From assembly GCA_016271365.2 (NCBI GenBank), contig CM057452.1:823080001-823144000 (forward strand): a stretch of 64,000 nt of DNA, given 5' to 3'. The notes under the pieces are model-generated. The model was not told where the DNA came from. It worked only from the letters and a program-made list of their open reading frames with translations, and made no database searches. Below, in pieces: positions 12,030 to 22,767 of this stretch. Both the position numbers and the translations under genes were made by a program. Position 1 is the stretch's first letter. Each line of letters starts with the position of its first letter. This DNA is from Neoceratodus forsteri (Eukaryota > Chordata > Ceratodontiformes > Ceratodontidae).

Positions 12030-12955
12030 GACCCCTAACAGTTCCAGCAGATTAACCACAGCCCTAGAATCAGCTCCTAATCTAGGTAAAGAATTTAGCC
12101 ATTAACAGTTCTAACAGTTTAAACTAGGTAAACCGCTCTAGCAGATACACCACCACCCTATAAACCAGCTCCTAATCTAGGCATCAAATTAGCAGCTAAC
12201 AGATCTAGCTCCTAATCTAGGTACCAAATTAGCAGCTAACAGATCTAACAGTCTAAACTAGGTAAACATTTAAGTAGCTAACAGTTTAACATGTTAATCA
12301 CCTCCCCAGAACCTAACAGGACAATGTAGTACAGTACAACAACAATTAAACACATTGTCCCTTATTCAGCTCCTAATCAGGATGATTTCTCTGCAGTGCT
12401 GTACAGTTCTATCAGCAAGGGCACTGCCCGAAACCCAATTCTTAACCAAGATGAAAATATTTAACTATATTCCCAATAACAGCCCTAGCAAGCAAAAATT
12501 GATTTCTCCCCCTTCCCTGCCAATGACCACATTAGTCCTAATAGTCACAGTCCCAGTAGTCACTTGAGCTCACTGTCCCCCAATCCTTGATTTTCCTCCT
12601 CCTAGGCTCCACCACCCCCAGACCATTTAATAGAGGTTGGGGCTGAGGTGGGCAGGTGGAATGCAAATGCCAGCTCTCACAGCTCCTCCAATGCATTTCC
12701 CTAGTGGCTGAGCTATGTTGCTTAAGTAGTCCAGCCCCAGTTCAAAACTTGGCACCCTGTGCACCTATTGGCCAGGCCTAATTAATTCAAAATCCTGACC
12801 GCTGACTGTGGTCTCTGGACTTTCTCTCGGCCACCAATGTGGCTCCCAAACTCAGCTGCTGCTGCCAATGCAGCCCTAGACCCTCCTGTTGTGCTCCTCA
12901 CAGCTCCTCCGATGCAGTTCCCTAGTTCTAACTTCAATAGTTGAGCTAACAGTTT
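12030..12955 (-). repeat. CR1 5' UTR with short internal repeats
   Basis: Two 40-bp units, 12167-12206 and 12207-12246, are nearly identical (AGCTCCTAATCTAGG...AGCAGCTAACAGATCT). Related pieces lie at about 12075, 12255 and 12368. A second pair, CACAGCTCCTCC-ATGCA-TTCCCTAG, occurs at about 12677 and 12898. This lies upstream of CR1 ORF1 on minus, where the internal promoter of a LINE is expected. Repeated units in such a place may be promoter monomers, but that is inference. Confidence 0.55.
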
Positions 12956-12956
12956 A

Positions 12957-13305
12957 GCTTAGTGCTTATAACCTGTACATAGATATACAACATGCATAGA
13001 CAATATAGCAAATGTCCTTGTATAAAGTTTTGAGATCTGTCTCTGACATTATTTCTAGTAAGAGGGTTTAAATTTTAGGCTTGTTATGCACTTTATGAAA
13101 CTTATGAATTATATCGCAATACTTTTTGAATAGATGGTTTATGTATGAGTATTGCTATGTTTATAAATTCATTTATTTGTTCAAATGTTTGCATGTAACT
13201 GAGATAACTGGTAATAAGGACCTCATTGAAAATGAGCCTTGGCTCAGATGAGTTTCCTATTCATTTTTTGAAAATGAATAAAAATCTTACTACTACTACT
13301 ACATC
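12957..13305 (+). mobile_element. L2-like LINE 3' UTR with stem-loop and (TAC)n tail
   Basis: AT-rich sequence ending GAAAATGAGCC-TT-GGCTCAGATG (near 13230-13255), then AATGAATAAAAATCT and TAC repeats at about 13290-13305. The hairpin GAGCC-TT-GGCTC matches the other L2-like tails of the window. Its position and strand fit the missing 3' UTR of the L2-like copy at 1950-3767, separated from it by the CR1 insertion. That link is inference because no target duplication was found. Confidence 0.6.
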
Positions 13306-13730
13306 ATTCAAAATCAGGGATGCAAAGAAAGAAATAGTAAAAATAGTAATACAATCTGTCAATCACTATGATTAGAAACTCACAGAAGGTGGATCTCAAC
13401 ACAAAGTCAGTGCACAAGCATGCAAGATCAAATTGTACTTACACACAAGTTCAGCATCTCATCTTTCAAGCACAAAAGAACCAGTTGCTTTCATAGCATA
13501 ATACTCTTGTTTTATTGTAGAAAAGGTCATGCATTGCAGCAGCCAACAAACCCAGAGAGGGACCCCCTCATATCTATCGTACCACGCATGACTTGTGCTT
13601 TTTCAAGGCTCCCTGTAATTGCAGGACTAAACAGCTGCTTCATACCAGTGAGAGGGCTTGCTGCTTTTCCTGAAGTATACTGCAGGCTGTCAGTCACTCA
13701 TGTGATTGCACAGCCCAACAGATCTGACAC

Positions 13731-13733
<3 letters not shown>
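13306..13733. other. Unassigned stretch
   Basis: Mixed sequence with one open frame (13420-13779) that has no recognisable domain and runs into the CA repeat. Nothing further is seen. Confidence 0.4.

Positions 13734-13764
<31 letters not shown>
13734..13764. repeat. (AC)n microsatellite
   Basis: About fifteen uninterrupted AC units. Confidence 0.95.
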
Positions 13765-13766
<2 letters not shown>

Positions 13767-13834
13767 CCAGCACTGCTAGCTTCAACTTAAAGGAAAACTA
13801 ACTATGAGGGTATTTTGGGGACTCTCATCGCATA

Positions 13835-14320
13835 TTTTAACAAAATCTGGTCAGAGCTGATAGGGCTACAGCTGAGGAATTTGGGGTAAAAATATTGTAA
13901 ATTTGTTTCTTAATATTTTTTTACCAGATTGTCAACATAGCTTTGTTATGACCCTTCCTCATAAAGACAGACAGAGAAAATGTTCAACTACTGGCTTAAA
14001 GGTGATTTTGTGAAGGGACTGCTAAATCAACTTTTGGAATGGTAAAACACATTTTGGGCAGGAGTTGAACAATGACAGCTGTTACATTCATGAGATGCTG
14101 TAAATAAATGACTGTTAAAAATTTGGGGTAAAAAGATTGAATATTAGGAGCATTTTTTGTTCACAAAATTCAACTTATGCTTATAACTGTGTTGAGTTTT
14201 AATATTTTTACAGCAACTTTCCAACATAGCCTTCTTATGACACTACCTCATGAACAAGGGCAAAGAAAATGTTCAACTCCTGCCCAAAAGATGATTTTGT
14301 ACAGGGACTGTTAAATCACT
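13835..14320. repeat. AT-rich ~290-bp repeat, units 1 and 2
   Basis: Unit 1 (13835-14041) and unit 2 (14042-14320) share ordered blocks: TTTGGGGTAAAAA, TTTAATATTTTTAC or similar, CAACATAGC-TT-TTATGAC, CCTCAT, AGAAAATGTTCAACT, GATTTTGT and GGGACTG-TAAATCA. A third unit lies at 20950-21265 beyond the L1 insertion. No ORF is present. The repeat could be a degraded satellite or a multi-copy fragment of an unknown element. Confidence 0.65.
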
Positions 14321-14674
14321 TTTCAGGTGATAAAGAGTTAATCATCTTTATTTTTCAAGACTTCTGTTTGGACTTCAGTGTTTAGTATCTTCATTGCAAC
14401 AGAAATAGACATCTTCTGGGCATCAACAGCTTTGAGAGGTCTGAATACTGATCTTTTTTTTTTTTTTTTATGAAAGGCTGGGTCTTTTTTTTTTCCAATT
14501 CAAATTTTATTAACAGATTTTCACATTAAGAGGCAGTTAACATGAAAATAAGATGAGAATACAGCAGCTTATTATGTTAAAACTGCCCCCCCCACAGCAG
14601 TAACATATCAGTGTGTCACATAAGCTCAAAGCCATTATACAGGAGTATACAAGGCTGTTTGCTCTGGAACACTG

Positions 14675-17600
14675 TTAAGTCTGAGCAGCTAAAATTAGAA
14701 AATGAAAGGGATCCCATATTTGAGTATAAACAGATAATCTGTTGTGAAGGCTAGCTATCGCCTTTTCCGTACGCAGATTAGCAAGGATTTCATTCACCCA
14801 TTCCTGTAATGTCGGAGTAGACTTGTCTTTGCAATGATGTAAAATAAGCATTCCTAACAGATAGAGCTATCAGAGAAATATGAAACCTTCTCGCTTTAAC
14901 TCTAATAGAGGACATGTCCCCGAGGAGACAAACATCAGGCATGAAGTGTTCCTGCAAACCCAATATAGGATCTAGGGAAGCTTTGATAGAGTCCCACAAA
15001 AAGGAGATTTTGGGACAGGACCAAAATATGTGAAGGAGTGTTCCCTCCCCCTGAGAACATCTAACACATATGTTTGAGTCCAACAGACCCCACTTCTTTA
15101 ACTTAACTGGAGTATATTACATACTGTATTATGCAAAATATGATATTGCATTAGACGCAACCTATCTTGGGAGACAAATTTATGGCAGGACCTCCACAAA
15201 GCCTGCCAATTAGGTGAATATTGAGGAAGTAAGGAGCTCCAGAACCTTGTCGGTCCAAAAGAGTCCCCATATCTTTAGTGAAACAAAACCTGATATAATT
15301 TGGATACAATACCCGAAGACCCAAGTAGAGAAGAAAATTCTGGGATCAGGGCCCAACTGCCTGATTGGGAGGGGTATTACCAATCACTACTGTGAGTAGG
15401 TGTCTTATTTGTACTACTTTAAAATGTGAAAATACCAGGATACTAAATATCCGAATAAGATCACCTACAGACAGCCATTGCCCCTCCTCATTCACAAAAG
15501 AAAGTACTATCCCATCACCCAATTGGGGCAACCAAATGCAGGGAATCTGCTGCTTATACATAGTGAAAGATAGGGAGTTCCAGATGGATTGAGCCAGATC
15601 TAACTGAGGGGTATATCTCAAGAAAGAGCAAAGTTGAGCATATACCTTTAAAGAAGTGGCAACTGTGGGACATTTCTCGGCAACATGCACCTGAGACATT
15701 TTTACATAGAACTGAGTTAGGGGATCCAGATTCATGGACTGAATTGAGTCCAACTCTATTCTAAGTCAAGTCGGCTGCACCTTTTCAGGGCCCGGAATTA
15801 CCCATTTCAGACATTTTGCCAAATGGCTAGCCCAATAATACATAGCTAAAGGGGGAATCCACAGGCCCCCCTCAGATTTTGGTGCAGCCAGCATATAGTA
15901 ATCCAGTTGGGGGGTATTTGCAGACCAGATAAACTTGGTAAAAAATACCATGCAATTTCTTAAACCAGGATAATGCGATAAAAGTATTGAGGAGAGATAA
16001 AGGGTAGAAAATTCTTGGGAAGATGTTCATCTTGATTATGTTGATCCGGCCCCAAAGCGAGATAGGGAGCTTAGACCATCTGTCAAGATCCTGAGTTATA
16101 AGCTGGGAAAGGGGCTCCAGATTCTCCCTAAACCATACCAGGGGATTGCGGGTCAGTTTAATGCCCAGATATTTTAATGACCTGGGGACCAACATAAACC
16201 TAATGGGATAATATCAGCCTTGAATGTCTTGTGGTTTAAAGGGAAAAAGGAAGATTTGTTAGCATTTAGTTTATAGTTGGATAAGACGCTAAATTTAGCA
16301 ATTTCACCCACCAAAACTGGGACGGAAGATACCGGGTGAGATAAGTACACTAGGAGATCGTCCGCATATGCAGTTATCTTAACCTCATGATGCCCCACCC
16401 AGATGCCTCGTATTTCTGCATTATTAAGAATATTTTGAATGAGAGGTTCGAGATACAGGTTAAATAAAAGGGGAGAAAGGGGACAACCCTGTCTGGTACC
16501 TGACTGTAGTGAAAAGGACCTGGAAAATGCACCATTTCCAGAAATCATTGCTGTAGGAGTTTTGTATAATGCAACGATCCAGGATATAAAGACAGGAGGA
16601 AACTGGAAGGCCTCAAGAACTTGGAACAGAAATTTCCAGTTCACACGATCAAATGCCTTCTCGGCATCCAGGGAGACCAGCCCAGCAGGAAACGCAGCAT
16701 CCCTGGAGACTGAGAAGACATGAGAAAGGGTATGTAAGTGGTCGGATGATGAATGTCCCTTCATGAATCCAACCTGTGCCATACCTATTAGATCAGGGAG
16801 GACTACAGTTAACCTGTTGGCCAATATCTTCAAAAGGATTTTAATATCTTGATTTAAAAGTGATATGGGCCTGTAACTTTGAACTAACTTGGGATCCTTA
16901 TCTGGTTTAGGGAGAAGAACAATCAGGTCTTCAAACAGGTAAGGGTCTGCCTCTACCCCAGATAAAATGTACTGAAATAGGAGATAGAGTACTGGCAATA
17001 AGAGGTCACAAAAAACTTTGTAAAATAAAGAGGAGAACCCATCCGGTCCTGAGACCTTGTCTGAGGGTAGCCCCCTAATAACCTTAGAGATTTCCTCCTG
17101 GGATATGGGAGAAGCCAGAAAAGCCTTGTGTTATAGGGAGGGCAGGTGGGAGTCTCTTAAGTACTCCTCAAGAATCCCAGGGCAAGGAGGATTCTCCATG
17201 TCCCTGTACAATTTTTCGTAATATAAATCAAAATCCTGCACTATTTCAGTAGGGGATACTCTCAAAGACCCATCTGCCATAGCCCGAATTGATGAGATAA
17301 ATCTTGCGGATTCCTGTTGTTTTAAGCTCAATGCTCGCAGGGCGCCTCTGCTTTCTCCCTCATCCAGAGATAACTGGCTTTAGTTCGATTATAGCTAGTT
17401 CTGCCTTTTCCTTAACAACTCTAGATATCTATCTTTGACCACCAGGAGTCTCTTCTTGTCCTCATTAGAGGAACTGACCGAGAGATTCGCTTCAAGGGAC
17501 CGAATTTGGAATAATAATTATAGTAGCTCTTCCTCCTCTACCCTTTTCCTTTAGGCCGCTATACTGATAAGAATCCCCCTCATGTATGCTTTAAAGGCCC

Positions 17601-18461
17601 CCCATAAAATGTCCGGCTTTGCACTGTCTAATGGGTTAGATGAGAAAAAGAACTCAATTTGCTTTCTTATGAGCTTACAATACTTGGCATCCTTCAGGAG
17701 CTGCTCGTTGAGCTTCCATTTGGTTTCCCTTTTAAGTGATTTAAGGAATGTCAAGTTACATACCACAAGGCAGTGGTCAGAAATAGGACCAGGTTAGATC
17801 GAGGTGGACTTGACCCCGGGCAAGAGACCCTGAGAGATAAGTATGTGGTCAATGCGAGACTGCTAGCTATGCACCATTGAATTAAAAGTGAACTCCTTGG
17901 AATCAGGATGCAACACGCGCCAGACATCACAGAGCCAGCACTGATCTACCAAATCCTTAAGTGCCCTCTGCCCCGGGGACATTCCCCTCAGCCCACTACC
18001 TGACCTATCCAGATTAGAATCTATAGCCTGGTTGAAGTCACCCCCCATAATGATCCTGATGGGAAGCATTGGAAGCATAATAGTTATCAGCCTCATAAAA
18101 AACCCGGGTCATCAATATTGGGTCCATATATACTACCAAGTAAAAGTGGCACTGACCAAAGAGTGCCTTTGACTAAGACAAATCTGCCCCCCAGATCCTT
18201 GATAACCTGCGTGGAAACAAATGGAATGCCTCTATTAATAATTAACATGACCCCACAACTGTTAGTGGAGCCCTGAGCATCATAGACCTGACCCATCTGT
18301 TGTCTCCTTAATTGTAAAGTTTCAGATTCTAGTAAATGAGATTCCTGCCAAAATGTTATCTGAGAATGCAATAAACCTAAATGTTTAAGCACCTGATCTT
18401 GTTTGGATTTTTTCCTGATCCCCTTAATATTCCAGGTAGCAAAAGTCACATCATTAGCCAT
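14675..18461 (-). pseudogene. L1-type ORF2 (endonuclease-reverse transcriptase)
   Basis: The start ATG at 18461-18459 (MANDVTFATWNIKG) is chosen because the L1 endonuclease begins there. Endonuclease blocks: WNIKG, WQESHL and SIYGPN (18461-18093), then GGDFNQ (about 18045). The RT palm is at 16998-16174: LLPKPDKD, YRPISLLN, LDAEKAFDRVNW, TRQGCPLSPLLFN and the intact catalytic ITAYADDLLVYL. The C-terminal zinc knuckle C-x2-C-x8-H-x4-C is CVRCSQ...LLHIFWSC at about 15065. The end block ...TEKAIASLHNRL...YTQIWDPF gives a stop at 14675. About 1,260 codons is normal for the family. Several frameshifts and stops (for example near 17100, 17400 and 15760) make it non-functional. Confidence 0.88.
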
Positions 18462-19097
18462 CTAACTAAGATTAATGAGCTTAATAACCTCAGCCCTGTA
18501 TGAGAATATCGAGAAACATTTGACCAGATTCCAATTATTACTGCTGTATAGTCCTCCCTTCCCCATCCCCTCCACAATTATCCCTTCCCCCTTCCCCTCA
18601 ACATCTCCCCTTCCACTTGACGTAAAACACTCCAATTTAATAACACTTGGCCCCCACCTTGCTGTCACAAGCAACGTTAGCACAGTACTGCATTCCTTCC
18701 TCACCCCCAGCCTCCCAAGATAACCCCCTGTTACAAGCATCATGACAGTCCTCCCATATGAGTGAATGCTCTCAAATCCTGAGAAGAAAGAAATGAAATT
18801 AAAGTGTATAACAACCCCCAGTGGCTTACAGGGAGTGTTAAGCCATAAACAAAAGCGTATCTCATTTGTGAGATCGTAAGATAGAAAGACAAGGCACCTA
18901 GAGAAGCGTGACCAGGTGCCCAGAAACCCTGAGAAGTGAGAAGGGAAGTGAGTCTCCAGTGCCCCAATAGAGAGGACTCTTGCCCAATAGCAGACCAAAC
19001 GAGAAATCATACCGAAGGGAAAGGAAAATTGCCCTTTCAAACCAGAGTTCAGTGGCCTGCTTAACAAATTAGACCCCAACACCTTGGATCTGGTGCA
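18462..19097 (-). other. Long open frame in the L1 inter-ORF spacer
   Basis: 212 codons without a stop, bounded by TAA at 19100-19098 and ending in TAG immediately before the ORF2 ATG. The first possible initiator is a GTG, and no upstream ATG is in frame. The product would be rich in Phe, Ser, Leu and Gly and shows no domain I recognise. It may be chance in a spacer, or a remnant of an extra ORF or of an ORF2 N-terminal extension. Confidence 0.3.
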
Positions 19098-19683
19098 TTA
19101 AGTTAGGTTTGGCTTCGGAAATCGCTACGATGGCACCATGTTAGCCAAATGCCCAAAAGGACAAAAATCGATATACGATATCCCCAGCCAAAACAGGGAG
19201 CACAATCACCAGGCTGTCATCCCTTTGGTTCCCCTATCATTGTCCTGGTTTTTCTGCATGCTGAGCTCCCTCTTGTGGATACTAAACCACCACACCGCAT
19301 ATATGTCTGAGAGTGAGGGGTTAGCCAAGCACAGGCCCAAAACTCAGCCATTCTAAATATGAAATGCTTCATTAACAATTCAGGATATTCCTTCCCTCAT
19401 TTATAAATGCCTGCTCATCTGGCAAAATCAAAATATGAACCCCCCCTTCCGCCGACTAGCGAAATAAACATTTTCACAAAACATTGAACAAGGTTACAGG
19501 CACAGTTCAAACAAACTAAGGCTTGAATGTCCCAAACACTTGACCCCTTATCATATAGGTATGTCTGTTTAGATAACCGGAGTTTTCTAGAGGCAAACCG
19601 TCATTCTAGGCTTCTTGAAAATAACCAAATGACAGTTCCCACATAACAACACAAGACTCCTTTCACCAGAAAAATAGATATTG

Positions 19684-20548
19684 TCATGGATCCTGGAATA
19701 GATCAGGCATAGCGAGCTTCAGACCAGAAAGAGCAGATTCAGGATCTTCATAAGTGAGCCAAGCCAATTCACAAACACCTGCAGCCTGGCTGGGTACCCC
19801 ATCCTGAAATTGAACCCTGCAGCAATAATTTTAGACACAACAGGGTGAAATGCTGTACGTTTCAGCCTTACTGATCCTGGCAAGTCTTGTGCAATTCTCA
19901 GCTTGGAATTTTCTCAGCGCACCTCTTGTAATGCTCTCATTTTTTCCAGAAAGTGTTGCCTTTCTAAGAAAGTCAGGAAGCGGCATATAATGGGACGGGG
20001 GGCAGCCCCTGGTGGTGGCTTTGGCCACAACGATCTATGCGCTCGCTCTATGGTGTATGCAGGGACAAAGGGAGAGGGACTAGCAACCCATTCCACCAGC
20101 TTCTGCATGAAAACCACTGCATTCTGGCCCTCTTCCCCTTCAGGTAGCCCTAAGATGACCACGTTGTTTCTGTGGCTGTGGCCCTCCAAATCTTCTAGTT
20201 TGGCCTCCACCCGGGAAAGCTTCTGCCTGATCGCCGCTAATCTGGGGTCCACTTTGTCTAAATGATGCTCCAGGGAGACTATACGAGCGGTGTTATCCGA
20301 GGCCATCATCAAGATCTCATCCAACTTTTTAGATAGGGCTTTCAGATCAGTCGCCATCTCTTTCACTTCCTCCTGAAAAGGCTTGAACTCTTCCAGGAAC
20401 CTGTTAAAGTTAGGGGTTCCTGCTCTGTTGCTTGACTGGGATAGTCAGATCTATCAGGCCCACTTGATGCCCGGGATTTCTTTGGGGCCTTCTCGCGGGT
20501 GACTGGAGGCGTATGTTTTTGTGGGGCTTATTTCATATAAGCCTCCAT
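19684..20548 (-). pseudogene. L1-type ORF1 (RNA-binding chaperone)
   Basis: A candidate ATG is at 20548-20546, with an early in-frame stop. The clearest frame, 20366-19914, has a heptad-like coiled coil (LKALSKKLDEILMMASDN...VSLEHHLDKV). It is followed by the RRM-like core RNNVVILGLPEGEEG and IERAHRS, then PRPIICRFLTF. After a frameshift the C-terminal domain reads RTAFHPVVSKI, FRMGYPARLQVF, YEDPESALSGL to a stop at 19684. This coiled coil-RRM-CTD order is that of L1 ORF1p (Transposase_22 family), which trimerises on element RNA. Two frameshifts and one early stop are visible. Confidence 0.85.
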
Positions 20549-20728
20549 CAGTGCTCGAATCTTGCTCCTGGAGGGTCTGGAGCTTTAGATAACTGGATCC
20601 TTGTAGAACAGAGGGTTTTAAACAGTTTCGGTGTCAAAAAATACCGATTATAAAGTCGGGAGGCTGGAGCTACGCGGAGGAGCTGCTACTCAGCACTCTG
20701 CATCACGTGATCCCCCCAGGCTGGGTCT

Positions 20729-20947
20729 CTTTAAAGCCCTTCCAAACACTGATGACTCATGGAAGAATTACTCTTTATCCCCATACACTCCGATGCATTA
20801 CTACAGTTATTTCTAATTTAATGTTATTTATTGTATTTATTTATTGACAAAATGCTTGTCTCATTGTACAATTGTACTCTCTTTTTCTTGCCATGTATTC
20901 TGTTTTCTGGAGAACATCTTTAATAAAAAAAGTAAATATAAAAAAAA
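20729..20947 (+). mobile_element. Possible older LINE 3' end
   Basis: AT-rich sequence with TTTATTTATTG, AATAAA at about 20920 and an A-run at 20938-20947. It looks like the polyadenylated 3' end of a plus-strand LINE into which the full-length L1 inserted. No coding block can be read, so this is tentative. Confidence 0.35.
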
Positions 20948-20949
20948 AA

Positions 20950-21265
20950 TCACCTTTCAGGATGTAAAAAAAATTTGGCCAGGATTTGAAAAATGACAGC
21001 CATCACATTCTTGAGCTGCTGCAAAAATATGGTTATATTGTAAATTTGGGGTAAAAATATTGACAATTACAAAAGTTACTAGGCTGCATTTGCAAAATTC
21101 AATGTAGGCTCATAACTTTGTTGCTTTTTAATATTTTTACACCACATTTTCAACATAGCCTTTTTATGACTCCACCTCATGAACAGGAGCAAAGAAAATG
21201 TTCATCTCTTGTCCAGAAAGTAATTTTGTGCAGGGAATGTGATATCACCTTCCAGGACAGATTTG
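20950..21265. repeat. AT-rich ~290-bp repeat, unit 3
   Basis: Shares with units 1-2 (13835-14320) the ordered blocks TTTGGGGTAAAAATATTG, AAAATTCAA, CTCATAACT, TTTAATATTTTTAC, CAACATAGCCTT-TTATGAC, CCTCATGAACA-G-GCAAAGAAAATGTTCA and ATTTTGT-CAGGGA. It is now separated from unit 2 by the L1 insertion. Confidence 0.65.
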
Positions 21266-21834
21266 CCTAACAACAGTGACATTGTTCACAAGGTGTGGTC
21301 CAAAAGAAGGCATGTTGAAAATGTGGGCCAAACATATGCAAAAATGCCCAAGTTTTGCTTCTAAGTTCAAAACCTCATTGAAATGCATTGAATGGCATAC
21401 CTGTTTCTTCTGTTCATGGTCTGGCTTTGAAGAGTAAAGACTTGTCTGTGGGCCAGAGATGATTATGGCATTGGACCCGTGATAGTTAAGTAAGAGCTTG
21501 GGGGGTGTGGTGGGTGGTGAGTGCGGAGTGGGTGGTCGGGTGGGGGATCAGAAATGGCACAAAAGACATCAATGGATGTTTTTCTTGTTTCTGCTGCTTT
21601 AAGGTGTGCATGGAAACCTAAATATTACCTGTTCCTATCTCTGTAAAGGTAGCAGCTCTATAAGCAGCTAAAGATATGGTAACCAATCTAGTTGTGTAGT
21701 CCAGAAGGGTGAGAACCATTGTTTTAATAACTTTTAGTATTGCCACCTGAGACAAAGCTGTACAATGTCTGTACAGCAGGCCATGATGTGGCCCTATTTT
21801 CTTTTACAAGCTCTGGAACATCCCATTTTATCTG
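21266..21834. other. Unassigned stretch
   Basis: Contains a G-rich patch (about 21498-21545, GGTGGGTGGTGAG-type). No coding or element signal is recognised. Confidence 0.4.
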
Positions 21835-22530
21835 GGAACCCAGACAGGAAAACCTGAACAAACTACAGGAGTGGTCGGAGGCATGGCAGTTGGGGTTTAA
21901 TGCCAAAAAGTGCAAGGTATTGCACTTCAGGGCTAAGAACCAGGGGAAGAGCTATCAGCTGGGGGGGTACAGCTGGAATGCACCAAGGAGGAGAAGGATC
22001 TAGGGGTGCTCATAACTGGGAGTATGAACAACTCTGCTCAGTACAAGATGGCAGCAGCAAAAGCCAACAGGATGCTGTGGTGCATAGCGAAGGGAACCTT
22101 CTCTAGAAATAGGGAGGTGATCCTGCACCTCTAAAGGTCACTGGTCAGGCCACACCTGAAATTCTATATGCAGTTCTGGTGCCCATTCCTGAAGAAGGAC
22201 ATCAGACTGTTGGAGGGTGTACAGCGTAGGGTGACAAAAATGATCCAGGGATTAGAAGTAGACTCCTATGAGGAGAAGTTGGGCGAGCTGAACATGTATT
22301 CCCTGGTGGAGAGGAGGGATGGGGGGACATGATTGAAACCTTTAAATACCTAAAGGGGATTAACAAGACTAGTACAGAAGGGATTTTACAGATAAGAAGT
22401 GGAAGGCAATTATAAAGAGGGGAGAAGTGGGTGGGGCAGCAGCAAGGTGATGGGCTAGCTGCACAATCAAGTAGACTCGATAGACCGTGAGGCCTGTATC
22501 TGCTGGTGTTTTTGTATGTTCATAAAAACA
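21835..22530 (+). mobile_element. CR1 LINE 3' fragment, copy F
   Basis: Plus-strand CR1 tail: NLNKLQEWSEAWQLGFNAKKCKV (21845-21920), a DLGVLITG-type block near 22005, then SLVRPHLKFYMQFW near 22140, LLEGVQRRVTKMIQGL near 22215 and EEKLGELNMYSLVERRD near 22280. It ends with the CR1-like GTATGTTCAT at about 22520. The 5' part including the catalytic RT core is missing and several frameshifts are present. Confidence 0.75.
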
Positions 22531-22767
22531 GCAAGTATTTGTAGCTAGCAGCCTTTTGTTTTAATAAGTAAGGGACAGGCAGAGAGATTTATTTTACTTT
22601 CAGTCCTGATTGACATAACTTGTGTCTAATTAGATGTCAGAATAAGTCTGCTGTTATGCAAGTATTCCTGAATCAAGTCAAATCCCTCCTGTAAGGTAGT
22701 CTACAACCCAGTTATACTGAAGCCATGGGTGTTTGCAAATCCTATTGCCCCCTATCCAAGACAAGTA

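Larger units (their letters stand above)
3768..12955 (-). mobile_element. Near full-length CR1 LINE, copy A (split by CR1 copy B)
   Basis: On the minus strand this CR1 runs from a 5' UTR (12955 down to about 11890) through ORF1 (about 11889-10300) and ORF2 (about 10225-3830) to a 3' end of TATGTTAG-type octamers at about 3768-3790. A second CR1 (5047-8390) sits inside ORF2. Removing it restores the reading ...CQTNLVEF... across the junction, and TAGTTT is duplicated at 5041-5046 and 8391-8396. The same subfamily recurs at 26275 and 41986. All ORFs have frameshifts and stops. The 5' limit is placed where the repeated AGCTAACAGTTTAG motif stops. Confidence 0.8.
14486..20717 (-). mobile_element. 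Full-length L1/Tx1-type LINE with 11-bp target duplication
   Basis: AGGCTGGGTCT occurs at 14475-14485 and at 20718-20728 and brackets about 6.2 kb. On the minus strand the element begins GGGGGGATCACGTGATGC at 20717, has a short 5' UTR (to about 20549), ORF1 (about 20548-19684), a 1.2-kb spacer, ORF2 (18461-14675) and a 3' UTR. The 3' UTR contains a G-rich run (C8 at about 14587 on plus) and ends in a poly(A) tail, read as T-run 14485-14494 on plus. Both ORFs carry frameshifts and stops. Complete structure with matching target duplication indicates a single full-length retrotransposition. Confidence 0.9.

Noticed and set aside
12030..12300. CRISPR-like spaced repeats
   Set aside because: Units are adjacent and degenerate without unique spacers, and they lie in a CR1 5' UTR of a vertebrate genome.
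18475..18723. Plus-strand open frame next to L1 ORF2
   Set aside because: It is antisense within the L1 element and carries no motif.
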